DNA of 58,006 bases from Thiogranum sp. (GCA_030148915.1 JASBSN010000083.1:1-58006), one strand, 5' to 3'. Positions 1 to 13,513 are shown, counted from the first letter of the stretch. Numbers and translations: made by a program. The notes: generated by a model not told the origin, from the letters alone.

Positions 1-1071
1 CAACTCCGGCGCGCGCGTCTGGGCATCCGTGGTGCGAACTTCCCGCTCGACAGCAAGACCAATTACTTCCTGCTGATTGAGGCCGGCCAGAACGGTATCA
101 CCGAGCTTTCCGACTCCGCGGTGGCAGCGACCGATGCCAGTATCACCCTGAACCACATCCCCTATGCCCGCCTGCGTTTTGGCCAGTTCAAAACCCCGGG
201 CGCCGAGGAAGGCCTGCAGGCCATCCACGTGTTCAACTACATCAACTTCACCCTGGCGACCGATCAGTTGCTGCTGGAGCGCTTCTTCGACGGTGACGGT
301 TCCAATACCCAGGACCCCAACCGGCCGAATGGCTCTGTCGGCGCCTTCCGCGATATCGGCGTGCAGGTATTCGACTGGTTCAACTGGCTGGGCTGGGAAC
401 ACAGCTACGCGGCCATGGTGGGTAACGGCAACGGCCTGAACCGCATGGACGACAACAACGACAAGGATTACTACCTGTACTGGGCGTCCGAGAAAGTTTT
501 TGGTAACAGCAAGGGCGCGCGGCGTGAAGGCCTGAAGCTGTTCGGTTGGTACATCAACGGCAAACGTACCCTGCAATTTGTCGGTGGGACCGCCGCCGAG
601 CAGGACTTCGACCGTAAGCGCTGGGGCTTCGGCACCACATTCCGGAAAGGCAAAATGCGTGCGGCTGCCGAGTATATCGACGCCGACGGCATGATCTTCG
701 CCGGTACTGACGGCGGCGCGGTTCCCGGCAGCCGCAACAACGCCGACACGGCCACCGCCTCGTTCAATGTGTCACCTAACGGCAAGGCCAACGGTTACTA
801 CGTCGATTTAGGTTACAAGGTATTGCCACAGCTGGAACTCGACGTGCGCTATGACTACCTCGATCGGGTAAGGAACATCAACGCCCAGGAACGTGAGTTC
901 AACACCTGGACGCTCGGTGCTCAATGGTTCTTCAACAAGAAGACCCGCATGCTGGTTAACTACGAAATCCGCGATGCCAAAGCGCCGAACGCGCCCTCTG
1001 CGGCCGTCCCGAACCAGATTCTGGACGAAGTGGATAACCGCGTTACCCTGCAGTTGCTCGCTATTTACTGA
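1..1071 (+). CDS. Phosphate-selective porin (OprO/OprP-type), 5' truncated
   Basis: The reading frame is open from the first base and has no start inside the window, so about 356 C-terminal residues of a longer outer-membrane porin are seen. The sequence alternates short beta-strand-like segments rich in Tyr, Phe and Gly with polar loops. It carries the features I associate with the Porin_O_P family, such as YARLRFGQFKTP and, near the end, YDYLDR...NTWTLGAQWFFNKKTRMLVNYE. The chain ends in an aromatic residue (LLAIY), the usual signal for outer-membrane barrel insertion. Substrate cannot be told; relatives move phosphate or polyphosphate. A terminator hairpin follows at 1181-1214, so the gene ends its transcription unit. 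Confidence 0.85.
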   Translation, partial: QLRRARLGIRGANFPLDSKTNYFLLIEAGQNGITELSDSAVAATDASITLNHIPYARLRFGQFKTPGAEEGLQAIHVFNYINFTLATDQLLLERFFDGDGSNTQDPNRPNGSVGAFRDIGVQVFDWFNWLGWEHSYAAMVGNGNGLNRMDDNNDKDYYLYWASEKVFGNSKGARREGLKLFGWYINGKRTLQFVGGTAAEQDFDRKRWGFGTTFRKGKMRAAAEYIDADGMIFAGTDGGAVPGSRNNADTATASFNVSPNGKANGYYVDLGYKVLPQLELDVRYDYLDRVRNINAQEREFNTWTLGAQWFFNKKTRMLVNYEIRDAKAPNAPSAAVPNQILDEVDNRVTLQLLAIY

Positions 1072-1082
1072 GGAACCAGGAA

Positions 1083-1150
1083 CGTCATTCCGGCGCAGGC
1101 CGGAATCTATTTCTCTAAGATCTGGATGCCGGAACAAGTCCGGCATGACG
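1083..1150. repeat. REP-like doublet of two hairpins
   Basis: Outer ends CGTCAT and ATGACG form an inverted repeat. Between them are two small hairpins, TTCCGG/CCGGAA around 1088-1105 and GCCGG/CCGGC around 1128-1145. This paired-hairpin design with GTCAT/ATGAC ends is typical of repetitive extragenic palindromes in proteobacteria. Only this one copy was seen in the window. It sits between the porin stop and the porin terminator. Confidence 0.6.
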
Positions 1151-1180
1151 TCTCCTGCAGAGCTTCTCCGAGCTCTATTG

Positions 1181-1214
1181 CCGACGGCGCCCACGGGCGC
1201 CGTCGGTCTTTTCT
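1181..1214 (+). terminator. Rho-independent terminator after the porin gene
   Basis: A perfect 11-bp stem (1181-1191 with 1196-1206) closes on a 4-nt loop and is followed by TCTTTTCT. Confidence 0.85.
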
Positions 1215-1340
1215 GCCCCGGCTTTTTTGCGCCGATATTGCTCGTCTTTGCTTCGGTTCACCGCCTGAGAATGCCCTCGTGTGCCTGGCTGGCGTATAGT
1301 CTCCCGCCACCGGTTGCCGCTGCGGGGGACAGTGAAAGAG

Positions 1341-2381
1341 ATGTACATCGTCAACAGCGTCCTGGGTGACGCCTCGGGCGGTCGCTGGCAAGTGGTTTGC
1401 GACTACGCTCGGCTGCTGCAGGCGCGCGGCCACCGGGTACTGAACTTACTGAGTAAGCGGCACACGCCGAATTTGGACTTATTACCGGACGGGTGCGACG
1501 TCGAGTTTGTCAGCAGTCACGGCCACTACGACTTGTGGGCCGCCTGGCGGCAACGGCGTCGGTTTACAGGCGGTCCATCGCCTGATCTGGCCATTGCCCA
1601 TTGCAGCCGCTCCGTCGCCCTGCTCAAGCGATCGCTGGCCGGCCGTGCCCCGCTGCTGGCGGTAAGCCATAGCCCCAAGGTCCGGCGCTTGCTGGCCGCC
1701 GACGCCTGTTTGGCGTTGAACCGGGACATTGGCGCGCGCTTCTCCAAGGCCAGCGCCGGCAAGCCCAGTTTTGTGGTGCCGAATATGATTCCGGTCGATG
1801 TCCAGGTACTGCCGCCCTGGCGTCGCCGCCAGCCGCTGCGGCTTGGCGCGCTGGGCAGGTTCGACCCGGTTAAAGGGTTCGATGTGTTTATCGACGCGCT
1901 CGGTTACCTCAAGCAAACAGGTTATCCGTTCACGGCGCAGCTGGCCGGTGAAGGGGCCGAGAAGCAGGCGCTGCAACGCCGCGCCGAGGCCTGCGATCTG
2001 GCCGGTCAGCTGTCATTCCCCGGCTGGATCGATGATGTCGACCGATTTCTCACCGAGGTGGATATTCTCTGTGTCCCGGCGCGCTCCGACGCCTTTGGTC
2101 TCACGCCGCTGCAGGCGGCGCGCGCCGGCGTGCCGATGGTGCTCTCACGGGCGGTCGGCCACGGTGAAATGTTCATGCCCGATACCCAGGCGCTATTCGC
2201 GGCTATCGGCGACGCGCGTGAGACGGCCGGTCAGATGGCGCGCCTGGCAGAGCATCCGGGGCTTGCCGAGCGGCTGCGGCAGAGCGCCTTCAAGCGGCTC
2301 GTCACCCACTACAGTACCCGCGCCGCCACCGAGAGATTAATAGATATTATTGAAAATCAAGTTAAAATATATAGTATCTAA
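1341..2381 (+). CDS. Glycosyltransferase family 4 (WaaG-like GT-B)
   Basis: The 346-residue product has a two-domain GT-B layout. The N-terminal half starts with a conserved glycine-containing turn (GDASGGRWQVVCDYARLL). The C-terminal half opens with LGRFDPVKGFDVFIDAL, then LAGEGAEKQAL and FPGWIDDVDRFL. The nucleotide-sugar motif is VPARSDAFGLTPLQAARAGVP, the E-x7-E type signature with Glu replaced near its first position. It probably adds a sugar to lipopolysaccharide core or another surface glycan at the inner membrane. I chose ATG 1341 because the conserved N-terminus begins there; GTG 1332 is an alternative. The 3' end runs into an AT-rich stretch unlike the rest of the gene. Confidence 0.8.
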   Translation: MYIVNSVLGDASGGRWQVVCDYARLLQARGHRVLNLLSKRHTPNLDLLPDGCDVEFVSSHGHYDLWAAWRQRRRFTGGPSPDLAIAHCSRSVALLKRSLAGRAPLLAVSHSPKVRRLLAADACLALNRDIGARFSKASAGKPSFVVPNMIPVDVQVLPPWRRRQPLRLGALGRFDPVKGFDVFIDALGYLKQTGYPFTAQLAGEGAEKQALQRRAEACDLAGQLSFPGWIDDVDRFLTEVDILCVPARSDAFGLTPLQAARAGVPMVLSRAVGHGEMFMPDTQALFAAIGDARETAGQMARLAEHPGLAERLRQSAFKRLVTHYSTRAATERLIDIIENQVKIYSI

Positions 2382-2450
2382 TAATAGATAAATATATAAA
2401 TATAAACAGATTGTATAAATATAGCTGGTAGTCTATATTTATAGCGAACA
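2335..2450. other. AT-rich island with three TATAAATATA decamers
   Basis: This stretch is strikingly AT-rich against GC-rich surroundings. The decamer TATAAATATA occurs at 2395-2404 and 2414-2423, and inverted at 2434-2443, so the copies start 19 and 20 bases apart. The last two form a 10-bp inverted repeat around a 10-nt loop. The island lies just upstream of mnmG, a position that holds the replication origin in Escherichia coli. I found no clear DnaA box (TTATCCACA type) here, so an origin role is not supported by sequence alone. Confidence 0.6.
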
Positions 2451-2533
2451 TAGTCGCATCTTCCAAGCTGGGTTGGCCAAGGATAAATGGGGTATCATTC
2501 CGCGTCTTTTCATCAGTCGCGGACGGTCGGGCG

Positions 2534-4423
2534 ATGTCCTTCAAGCACAGGTATGAGGTGATTGTGGTAGGCGGCGGCCATGCCGGCACAGAGGCGGCGC
2601 TGGCCGCGGCCCGCTGCGGTGCCGATACATTGTTGCTGACGCACAATATCGAGACACTCGGCCAGATGAGCTGCAACCCGGCCATTGGCGGCATCGGCAA
2701 GGGCCACCTGGTGAAAGAGATCGACGCCCTGGGTGGCGCGATGGGCCGGGCCGCCGATGCCGCCGGCATTCAGTTCCGCCGGCTCAACGCCAGCAAAGGT
2801 CCGGCGGTGCGCGCCACGCGTTGCCAGGCCGACCGCCAGCTTTATCGCCAGGCGATCCGCACCACCCTGGAAAACCAGCTCAATCTGACCCTGTTTCAGC
2901 AGGCCGTCGATGACCTGCTGGTCGAGGACGGCCGGGTCACCGGCGTGTCCACAGGCATGGGGCTGGAGTTTTTCGCCGCGAGTGTGGTCCTCACCGTGGG
3001 CACCTTTCTGGGGGGGCGCATCCACATCGGCTTGGCCAATTACGCCGGCGGGCGGGCGGGCGACCCCCCGGCCAATGCGCTGGCCGCGCGGTTGCGCGAA
3101 CTGCCGTTCCGGGTCGAGCGGCTGAAAACCGGCACGCCGCCGCGCATCGACGGGCGCAGTATCGATTTCAGCCGGCTGCAGGAACAGCCGGGTGACGACC
3201 CGATCCCCAGCTTTTCCTTTCTCGCTGGCGATAACGCTCACCCGCGCCAAATCAGCTGCTACCTGGCGAGTACCACCGAGCGCACTCATGACATCATCCG
3301 CGCCGGCCTTGACCGCTCGCCGATGTATTCCGGTGCGATCGAGGGAGCCGGTCCGCGCTACTGCCCTTCTATAGAAGATAAGGTAGTGCGCTTCGCCGAC
3401 AAACACGCCCACCAGATTTTCGTCGAGCCGGAGGGGCTGAGCACCCATGAGATTTACCCCAACGGGATTTCCACCAGCTTGCCGTTCGATGTGCAGAACG
3501 ACCTGGTACATTCCATGCCGGGTTTTGAGAAAGCCGTGATCACGCGTCCCGGTTATGCCATCGAGTATGACTTCTTTGATCCGCGCGACTTGCGCGCGAC
3601 GCTGGAAACCAAATTTATCGAAGGCCTGTTCTTCGCCGGCCAGATCAACGGCACTACCGGTTACGAGGAAGCCGCCGCGCAGGGGTTGGTGGCCGGCCTG
3701 AACGCCGCGCGTCGCGCGCAGGGCAGCGAGGGCTGGAGCCCCCGCCGGGACCAGGCCTATCTGGGGGTGATGATTGACGATCTGGTCACCCGCGGCACCA
3801 GCGAGCCCTACCGTATGTTCACCAGTCGCGCCGAATATCGGCTGCTGCTGCGCGAAGACAACGCCGATCTGCGATTGACCGCGCTCGGGCGTGAGCTCGG
3901 GTTGATCGGCGAGCGGCGTTGGCGGCTTTTTGCCGTCAAGCGCGATGCCATCGCCGCCGAACAGGAGCGGTTGCAAGGTCTGTGGGTGCGCCCGGGCAGC
4001 CCTGCCGCGCTCCAGTTGGCCGCGCATAGCGGCGAGCCGCTGGCCGGTGAGCAGCGCGTGGCGGATCTGTTGCGGCGCCCTACGCTGAGTTACGCCATGC
4101 TGATGGCGGCGCCGGGTCTCGGTCCGGGCAGCGAAGATGCCAAAGTCGCCGACCAGGTGGAAATTCAGGCGCGCTACCACGGCTATATCGAGCGCCAGCG
4201 CGAGGAAATCGCGCGCCAGCAACGCAATGAACACAAACGCTTACCACCGACGATGGATTACGCCCAGGTCAGAGGGCTGTCCAGCGAAGTGCGTGAAAAG
4301 CTCAGCCAGGTCGCGCCTGAGACTGTCGGGCAGGCGGCGCGGATCCCGGGTGTGACCCCGGCGGCGATCTCGTTGCTGCTGGTGCACTTAAAAAAAACCG
4401 CGCCGACGCGCCGCACGGCCTGA
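2534..4423 (+). CDS. mnmG: tRNA uridine-5-carboxymethylaminomethyl modification enzyme MnmG (GidA)
   Basis: MnmG, with MnmE, installs the cmnm5 group on wobble uridine 34 of several tRNAs, using FAD and methylene-tetrahydrofolate. The 629-residue product has the normal family length. The FAD-binding GGGHAG motif lies at residues 13-18, followed by [20 protein letters not shown] and [13 protein letters not shown]. The central part has [12 protein letters not shown] and the C-terminal half has [16 protein letters not shown] and [16 protein letters not shown]. All are hallmark MnmG segments. The gene heads a run through rsmG and parAB. mnmE is not its upstream neighbour here, unlike in many relatives. 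Identification is secure. Confidence 0.98.
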   Translation: MSFKHRYEVIVVGGGHAGTEAALAAARCGADTLLLTHNIETLGQMSCNPAIGGIGKGHLVKEIDALGGAMGRAADAAGIQFRRLNASKGPAVRATRCQADRQLYRQAIRTTLENQLNLTLFQQAVDDLLVEDGRVTGVSTGMGLEFFAASVVLTVGTFLGGRIHIGLANYAGGRAGDPPANALAARLRELPFRVERLKTGTPPRIDGRSIDFSRLQEQPGDDPIPSFSFLAGDNAHPRQISCYLASTTERTHDIIRAGLDRSPMYSGAIEGAGPRYCPSIEDKVVRFADKHAHQIFVEPEGLSTHEIYPNGISTSLPFDVQNDLVHSMPGFEKAVITRPGYAIEYDFFDPRDLRATLETKFIEGLFFAGQINGTTGYEEAAAQGLVAGLNAARRAQGSEGWSPRRDQAYLGVMIDDLVTRGTSEPYRMFTSRAEYRLLLREDNADLRLTALGRELGLIGERRWRLFAVKRDAIAAEQERLQGLWVRPGSPAALQLAAHSGEPLAGEQRVADLLRRPTLSYAMLMAAPGLGPGSEDAKVADQVEIQARYHGYIERQREEIARQQRNEHKRLPPTMDYAQVRGLSSEVREKLSQVAPETVGQAARIPGVTPAAISLLLVHLKKTAPTRRTA

Positions 4424-4438
4424 CGCCGCCCGCCGCGC

Positions 4439-5068
4439 TTGTCATCCCTGCATGCTCAGATCGCGGCCGGTTGCCAGGCTTTGCAGCTGGCGCTGGACGA
4501 TGTCGCCCACCGCCGGTTGGCCCAGTACCTGGTATTGCTGGACAAATGGAAACAGGCCTATAACCTGACGGCGCTGCGCGATCCACAACAGATGGTGTTG
4601 CGCCATATCGTCGACAGCCTGGCCGTGCTGCCGCATCTGCGTGGCGCCAGTCTGCTCGACGTCGGCACCGGCGCCGGGTTGCCCGGGCTGCCGCTGGCCG
4701 TCGCCTGCCCGGCGTTGGCGGTGACCCTTCTCGATGCCAGCGCCAAAAAAATCCGTTTCGTCCGGCAGGCCGCCGCTGAACTGGGTCTGGCCAACGTTGA
4801 GACGGTCCAGGCGCGCATGCAGGAGTACCAGCCGGGGCGCGCATTTGATATGGTGATCAGCCGCGCAGTGGCGAGCCTGGACGAGCTCTATCGCCAGTCG
4901 CACCATCTGTTGTCTCCCGGGGGGCGCATGTTATTTATGAAAGGCGCCCTGCCGGAAACGGAAATGGCGGTCTTTTCACCCGGACCGGCAAGGCTGCATC
5001 ACGAACGCCTGCGAATTCCCGGGCTGGATGCCGAACGCCACCTGTTGTGGCTGGACCAACAAGGCTGA
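4439..5068 (+). CDS. rsmG: 16S rRNA (guanine527-N7)-methyltransferase RsmG (GidB)
   Basis: This 209-residue enzyme methylates G527 of 16S rRNA with S-adenosylmethionine. The conserved block KWKQAYNLTALRDP...RHIVDSLAVLPHL is followed by the SAM motif LLDVGTGAGLPGLPLA and TLLDASAKKIRFVRQ. The first usable start is TTG at 4439, 15 bases after the mnmG stop, with no good ribosome-binding site. Translation is therefore probably coupled to mnmG. Its TGA touches the ATG of parA. The start remains slightly uncertain because no ATG lies in the right place. Confidence 0.96.
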   Translation: MSSLHAQIAAGCQALQLALDDVAHRRLAQYLVLLDKWKQAYNLTALRDPQQMVLRHIVDSLAVLPHLRGASLLDVGTGAGLPGLPLAVACPALAVTLLDASAKKIRFVRQAAAELGLANVETVQARMQEYQPGRAFDMVISRAVASLDELYRQSHHLLSPGGRMLFMKGALPETEMAVFSPGPARLHHERLRIPGLDAERHLLWLDQQG

Positions 5069-5923
5069 ATGAATCCGATGACGCGCATTATCGCCATCAC
5101 CAACCAGAAAGGCGGCGTGGGCAAGACCACTACCTGCGTGAACCTGGCGGCCTCGTTGTCGGCCACCCAGCGCCGCGTGCTGTTGGTCGATCTCGACCCG
5201 CAGGGTAACGCCACCATGGGTAGCGGTGTGGATAAACGCGAGGTGGAGCTGAGCGGTTATCACCTCCTGTTGGAAGAGGCGCCGTTGCAGGAGATCATTG
5301 TCGCTGCCGGCGCCGCGGGCTATGACCTCATTCCTGGCAACGGTGATCTGACCGCAGCCGAAGTGCGCCTGATCCAGGCCGACGGCCGTGAAAGCCGCTT
5401 GAAGCGGCGTCTGCAGCCGGTGGCCGGCCAGTATGATTACATTCTTATCGATTGTCCGCCGTCACTGAATATGCTCACATTGAACGCGCTGACGGCCGCC
5501 GACGCGGTGCTCATCCCAATCCAGTGCGAATACTATGCGCTGGAAGGGTTGAGCGCCCTGCTGGAAACGGTCGAACAGATTCGCGAGGCGGTCAATCCCG
5601 GCCTTGAGGTCGAGGGCCTGCTGCGCACCATGTTCGATGCGCGCAACAATCTCGCCAACGAAGTCTCCGCGCAGTTATTGGAGCATTTCGGTGACAAGGT
5701 TTACCGGACGATCATTCCCCGCAATGTGCGCCTCGCCGAGGCGCCCAGTTACGGGGCGCCGATCATCAAGTACGATAGCACCTCGCGCGGCGCCATCGCT
5801 TACCTGGCGCTGGCCGCCGAGATGGTGCGACGGCGCAAGGCCGCCGACGGCGGGGAGCAGGCCGCGCCCGACACGCCGCCGGCGCGCTCCTCTGCGCCGA
5901 CTACCGACACGCCCGCGGCCTGA
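5069..5923 (+). CDS. parA: Chromosome partitioning ATPase ParA (Soj)
   Basis: ParA is a Walker-type ATPase that forms nucleoid-bound gradients and moves ParB-bound origins. The deviant Walker A box KGGVGKTT lies at residues 14-21. Walker A' follows as VLLVDLDPQGNAT, and YILIDCPPSLNMLTLNAL holds the Walker B region. RNVRLAEAPSYGAPI near the C-terminus is typical of the Soj subfamily. At 284 residues it is longer than a minimal Soj because of a Pro/Ala-rich tail after about residue 255. The ATG follows the rsmG stop with no gap; a second ATG at 5078 would give a shorter N-terminus. Confidence 0.97.
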   Translation: MNPMTRIIAITNQKGGVGKTTTCVNLAASLSATQRRVLLVDLDPQGNATMGSGVDKREVELSGYHLLLEEAPLQEIIVAAGAAGYDLIPGNGDLTAAEVRLIQADGRESRLKRRLQPVAGQYDYILIDCPPSLNMLTLNALTAADAVLIPIQCEYYALEGLSALLETVEQIREAVNPGLEVEGLLRTMFDARNNLANEVSAQLLEHFGDKVYRTIIPRNVRLAEAPSYGAPIIKYDSTSRGAIAYLALAAEMVRRRKAADGGEQAAPDTPPARSSAPTTDTPAA

Positions 5924-5952
5924 GGCCGCGCAATGGTATTTGAAGACTGACT

Positions 5953-6876
5953 ATGGCTGCAAAAAAAAGAGGGCTGGGGCGTGGACTGGATGCCCTGTTG
6001 GGACCGGCTAAGCCTCCGGCGGCGCCCGCCGGCAGCGAACCCGCCGGGGCCGCGCCGGCGCAAACCGCCGCCGCGGTGAGCCCGGAGGGCGTCGCCGGCG
6101 AGCTGCGCACGCTCGGCGTCGAACGTTTGCGCCGCGGCAAGTATCAGCCGCGCATCGATATGCACAACGAAAGCCTGGAAGATCTGGCCGACTCAATCCG
6201 CTCGCAGGGCGTGGTGCAGCCGATTGTGGTGCGTCCGGTCAGCGGCGGTGACTATGAAATCATCGCCGGTGAACGGCGCTGGCGGGCAGCTCAATTGGCC
6301 GGGCTGCAGGACGTTCCGGTGGTGGTGCGCGCGATGGATGACCGCTCGGCCATCGCCGTGGCGCTGATCGAGAATATCCAGCGCGAAGACCTCAATCCGC
6401 TGGAAGAGGCGCAAGCCCTGGCGCGCCTCATTGAGGAATTTGATATGACCCATCAGCAGGCCGCTGAAGCCGTCGGTCGATCCCGCGCCGCGGTCTCTAA
6501 CTTGTTGCGTCTGTTGGAGTTAAGCGAGACCCCCCGGGCGATGCTGCAAAGCGGCGAACTGGAGATGGGTCACGCCCGCGCGTTGCTGGCGCTGCCGGCC
6601 GGCCCACAAGCGGAGGCGGCCCGCCAGATTGTCCGAAAAGGCTTATCGGTGCGCGCCACGGAACGGCTCGTCAAGCAGTGGCTGGTCGACAGCCGGCGCC
6701 CTGCGCCGGCCCGGGAAGCACGCCGTGACCCCGATCTGGTCAGTCTGGAGCAGAATATCTCGGACAAGGTCGGCGCGCCGGTCCAGGTGCAGCAGGGCGC
6801 GCGCGGCAAGGGCAAGCTGGTGATCAGTTACAACAGCCTCGACGAGCTCGACGGTATCCTGGAGCATATTCATTAG
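5953..6876 (+). CDS. parB: Chromosome partitioning protein ParB (Spo0J)
   Basis: ParB is a CTP-dependent DNA clamp that loads at parS and recruits ParA. The 307-residue product begins with the family signature KKRGLGRGLDALLG and has an Ala/Pro-rich linker. It then shows the CTP-binding ParB/Srx core with LADSIRSQGVVQPIVVRP and GERRWRAAQLAG, the IENIQREDLNPLEEA box, and a helix-turn-helix with TQ-type recognition (THQQAAEAVGRSRAAVSNLLRLL). The C-terminal dimerisation part ends YNSLDELDGILEHI. It follows parA by 29 bases. No consensus parS site was seen by eye in the window. Confidence 0.97.
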   Translation: MAAKKRGLGRGLDALLGPAKPPAAPAGSEPAGAAPAQTAAAVSPEGVAGELRTLGVERLRRGKYQPRIDMHNESLEDLADSIRSQGVVQPIVVRPVSGGDYEIIAGERRWRAAQLAGLQDVPVVVRAMDDRSAIAVALIENIQREDLNPLEEAQALARLIEEFDMTHQQAAEAVGRSRAAVSNLLRLLELSETPRAMLQSGELEMGHARALLALPAGPQAEAARQIVRKGLSVRATERLVKQWLVDSRRPAPAREARRDPDLVSLEQNISDKVGAPVQVQQGARGKGKLVISYNSLDELDGILEHIH

Positions 6877-6913
6877 AGGTCGCGGGAATAACCCTATCCC
6901 GGCATATAAAATC

Positions 6914-6943
6914 TTGACCCCACCTATCGACGATCCTTATAAT
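6914..6943 (+). promoter_or_regulatory. Sigma-70 promoter of the atp operon
   Basis: TTGACC at 6914-6919 and a perfect TATAAT at 6938-6943 are separated by 18 bases. It lies between parB and atpI, leaving a leader of about 75 bases. The atp genes can thus be transcribed independently of mnmG-rsmG-parAB. Confidence 0.8.
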
Positions 6944-7023
6944 CTCGGCCGCTTCACGCCACCAGTGCCGGTGGTCGGGCGTTCAACCCGGGACTGTCGC
7001 CGGAGAGGGCGGGCCAGACACCT

Positions 7024-8272
<1,249 letters not shown>

Positions 8273-8288
8273 TTCGATCCCGTTTTGA

Positions 8289-8558
<270 letters not shown>

Positions 8559-8607
8559 AGCGCGCCGAGGGCGTTTTGTCCCCGCAAACATTGCACGAGG
8601 TGCGAAC

Positions 8608-9078
8608 ATGAATTTCAACGCGACACTGATCGGACAGAGCATCACTTTTCTGGTGTTCGTGTGGTTCTGCATGAAGTTTGTCTGGCCACCGATCATGGCG
8701 GCGCTCGAGGAGCGCAAGGCGAAGATCGTTGCCGGCTTGGCCGCGGCCGATCGCGGTAAGCACGAGCAGGAGCTGGCGCAGAAAAAGGCCGCCGAGACCC
8801 TGCACCAGGTCAAACAGCAGGCCGCGGAAATTATTGCCCGCGCCGAGAAACGCGCGGCGGAAATCGTCGAGGCCGCAAAAGGCGACGCCGTCGAGGAAGG
8901 CAACCGCCTGAAGGCGGCTGCCCAGGCGGAAATCGAGCAGGAAGTCAATCGTGCCAGGGAAAGCCTGCGCGGGCAGGTGGTCGAGCTGGCCACGGCCGGC
9001 GCCGGGCGCATCCTCAAGCGCGAGTTGGACGCGACCGCCAACGACGAGCTGATCAAAGACCTGGTTGCCAGGATCTGA
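8608..9078 (+). CDS. atpF: F0F1 ATP synthase subunit b
   Basis: Subunit b is the peripheral stalk. The 156-residue product has one N-terminal membrane helix (residues 5-27, starting [21 protein letters not shown]) and a long charged Ala/Glu/Lys-rich coiled coil, as in all b subunits. I placed the start at ATG 8608, where the conserved [10 protein letters not shown] begins behind CGAGGTG. An upstream in-frame start would add 26 unrelated residues overlapping atpE. Confidence 0.97.
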   Translation: MNFNATLIGQSITFLVFVWFCMKFVWPPIMAALEERKAKIVAGLAAADRGKHEQELAQKKAAETLHQVKQQAAEIIARAEKRAAEIVEAAKGDAVEEGNRLKAAAQAEIEQEVNRARESLRGQVVELATAGAGRILKRELDATANDELIKDLVARI

Positions 9079-9079
9079 T

Positions 9080-9646
9080 ATGGCGGATGCGAGCAACAAT
9101 GACGATACGCTGAACGGCGAGGCCGCGCTGGCGCGCCCTTACGCCCGCGCCATCTTCGAGTTGGCCAGGGCCGCCGGCGATTACCGCTCGTGGGCGGAAA
9201 GCTTGGCGTTGCTGGCCGTCGTGGTCAGCGACGATGCCATGCGCAACCTGCTGGATAACCCGCGCCTGACTCGAAACGACGCCGCGCAGCTGGTAATACG
9301 TGTCTGCGCTGAGGATATCGGCGAGGCGGAAAAAAACCTCGTCGTCATGCTCGCCGAAAACGACCGCTTGGCGCAACTGCCGATGATTGCCGCACTCTAC
9401 AACGACTTTCGCGATGAGGCCGAAGGCCTGGTCGAGGCCGAAGTCATTTCCGCACAGCCGCTCAGCGAAGCGCAGAAGTCCGCCATCGCCGAGGTGCTCA
9501 AGCAGCGTCTTGGCCGCGATATACAACTGAATTGTTCTGTGAACGAAGACCTGGTAGGCGGGGCAGTGATCCGCGCGGGTGACCTGGTAATTGACGGGTC
9601 GGCCGTGGAGCATCTGCGCCAGCTGCACAGCGCCCTGGTTCACTAA
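9080..9646 (+). CDS. atpH: F0F1 ATP synthase subunit delta
   Basis: Delta joins the b-stalk to the top of the alpha3beta3 hexamer. The 188-residue product shows the OSCP/delta pattern: an N-terminal RPYARAIFELA, and a C-terminal VEAEVISAQPLSEAQKSAIAEVLKQRLG followed by GAVIRAGDLVIDGS. The ATG lies one base after the atpF stop. A slightly acidic N-terminal extension of about a dozen residues (ADASNNDDTLNGE) precedes the conserved part. Confidence 0.96.
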   Translation: MADASNNDDTLNGEAALARPYARAIFELARAAGDYRSWAESLALLAVVVSDDAMRNLLDNPRLTRNDAAQLVIRVCAEDIGEAEKNLVVMLAENDRLAQLPMIAALYNDFRDEAEGLVEAEVISAQPLSEAQKSAIAEVLKQRLGRDIQLNCSVNEDLVGGAVIRAGDLVIDGSAVEHLRQLHSALVH

Positions 9647-9661
9647 TAGAGGACGCAAGTC

Positions 9662-11203
9662 ATGCAATTAAATCCATCCGAGATCAGCGAGCTGATCAAA
9701 CAGCGCATCGAGGGTTTTGAAGCCACCTCCGAGGCGCGCAGTGAAGGCACCATCGTCAGTCTGACCGACGGCATCTGCCGGGTTCACGGTCTGGCCGACG
9801 CCATGCAGGGCGAAATGATCGACTTCGGTGACAGCCTCTACGGGCTGGCGCTGAATCTGGAGCGAGATTCGGTCGGCGTGGTTATCCTCGGCGACTACAA
9901 GCAGGTCTCCGAAGGCGACAAGGTCAAGTGTACCGGGCGCATCCTCGAGGTTCCGGTCGGCGAAGCGTTGCTCGGGCGGGTGGTCGACTCACTGGGCGCG
10001 CCGATTGACGGCAAGGGGCCGATCAGCTCCGCGGAGAGTTCGCCGATTGAAAAGATCGCGCCCGGGGTTATCGAGCGCAAGTCGGTCGACCAGCCGGTAC
10101 AGACCGGGCTGAAAGCCATCGACGCCATGGTGCCGGTCGGGCGCGGCCAGCGTGAGCTGATTATCGGCGACCGCCAGACCGGCAAGACCGCGGTGGCTAT
10201 CGATGCCATTATCAATCAGAAGGGCACCGGGGTTAAATGCGTCTACGTGGCTATCGGCCAGAAGAACTCCTCGGTAGCTTCGGTGGTGCGCAAACTCGAA
10301 GAGCACGGCGCCCTGGATCACACTATCGTGGTGTCGGCCGGCGCCTCCGATTCGGCGGCCATGCAGTACATCGCACCCTACGCCGGTTGCTCTATGGGTG
10401 AGTACTTCCGCGACCGCGGCGAAGATGCGCTGATTATCTACGACGATTTGACCAAGCAGGCCTGGGCCTACCGCCAGGTCTCGTTGTTACTGCGTCGCCC
10501 GCCGGGTCGGGAAGCCTACCCGGGTGATGTCTTTTACCTGCACTCACGCCTGCTCGAGCGCGCCGCGCGCGTCAACACCGCTTACGTGGAAAAAAAGACC
10601 AATGGCCAGGTGACCGGCAAAACCGGCTCACTGACGGCACTGCCGATTATCGAAACCCAGGCGGGCGACGTTTCGGCCTTCGTGCCGACCAACGTCATTT
10701 CTATCACCGACGGTCAGATCTTCCTTGAGTCCGATCTGTTCAACGCCGGTATCCGTCCGGCGATCAACGCCGGTCTGTCGGTGTCGCGTGTCGGCGGTGC
10801 GGCGCAGACCAAGATCGTCAAGAAACTCGGCGGCGGCGTACGTCTGGCGCTCGCGCAGTACCGCGAACTGGCGGCCTTCGCACAGTTCGCCTCCGATCTC
10901 GATGAAACCACACGCAAGCAGCTCGAGCGCGGTCAGCGCGTCACCGAACTGATGAAGCAGGCACAGTACACGCCGCTGTCGGTGGCGGAAATGGCGTTGT
11001 CTTTATTCGCCGCCAACGAAGGTTATCTGGACGCGGTGGCGGTCAATAAGGTGGTGGATTTCGAAGCCGCGCTGTTGGCGCATTTCCGCTCCTCCTATGC
11101 GGGCGACTTGGAAGCGATCAACAACAACCCCGACTACAACGATGAAGTCGAGGCGAAGTTACGCGCCATTCTCGATGACTTTGCCGCTAACGGCGCCTAC
11201 TAG
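9662..11203 (+). CDS. atpA: F0F1 ATP synthase subunit alpha
   Basis: Alpha carries the non-catalytic nucleotide sites of F1. The 513-residue product has the normal length. It shows the P-loop GDRQTGKT near residue 169, [30 protein letters not shown], and the arginine-finger region in [14 protein letters not shown]. It is preceded by AGAGGACGCAAGTC as ribosome-binding site. No oddities were seen. Confidence 0.99.
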   Translation: MQLNPSEISELIKQRIEGFEATSEARSEGTIVSLTDGICRVHGLADAMQGEMIDFGDSLYGLALNLERDSVGVVILGDYKQVSEGDKVKCTGRILEVPVGEALLGRVVDSLGAPIDGKGPISSAESSPIEKIAPGVIERKSVDQPVQTGLKAIDAMVPVGRGQRELIIGDRQTGKTAVAIDAIINQKGTGVKCVYVAIGQKNSSVASVVRKLEEHGALDHTIVVSAGASDSAAMQYIAPYAGCSMGEYFRDRGEDALIIYDDLTKQAWAYRQVSLLLRRPPGREAYPGDVFYLHSRLLERAARVNTAYVEKKTNGQVTGKTGSLTALPIIETQAGDVSAFVPTNVISITDGQIFLESDLFNAGIRPAINAGLSVSRVGGAAQTKIVKKLGGGVRLALAQYRELAAFAQFASDLDETTRKQLERGQRVTELMKQAQYTPLSVAEMALSLFAANEGYLDAVAVNKVVDFEAALLAHFRSSYAGDLEAINNNPDYNDEVEAKLRAILDDFAANGAY

Positions 11204-11232
11204 GGCGTAACCCAACCAGGCAGGAAGAGCTT

Positions 11233-13513
<2,281 letters not shown>

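Noticed and set aside
2335..2533. Replication origin (oriC) upstream of mnmG
   Set aside because: The place and AT-richness fit, but no DnaA-box cluster was found and dnaA, rpmH or mioC are not nearby, so only an AT-rich repeat island is reported.
2513..4234. A 573-residue open frame antisense to mnmG
   Set aside because: It is a GC-rich shadow of mnmG with no family features; mnmG on the other strand is certain.
5069..6876. parS site near parAB
   Set aside because: No match to the TGTTTCACGTGAAACA-type palindrome was seen by eye in the window.
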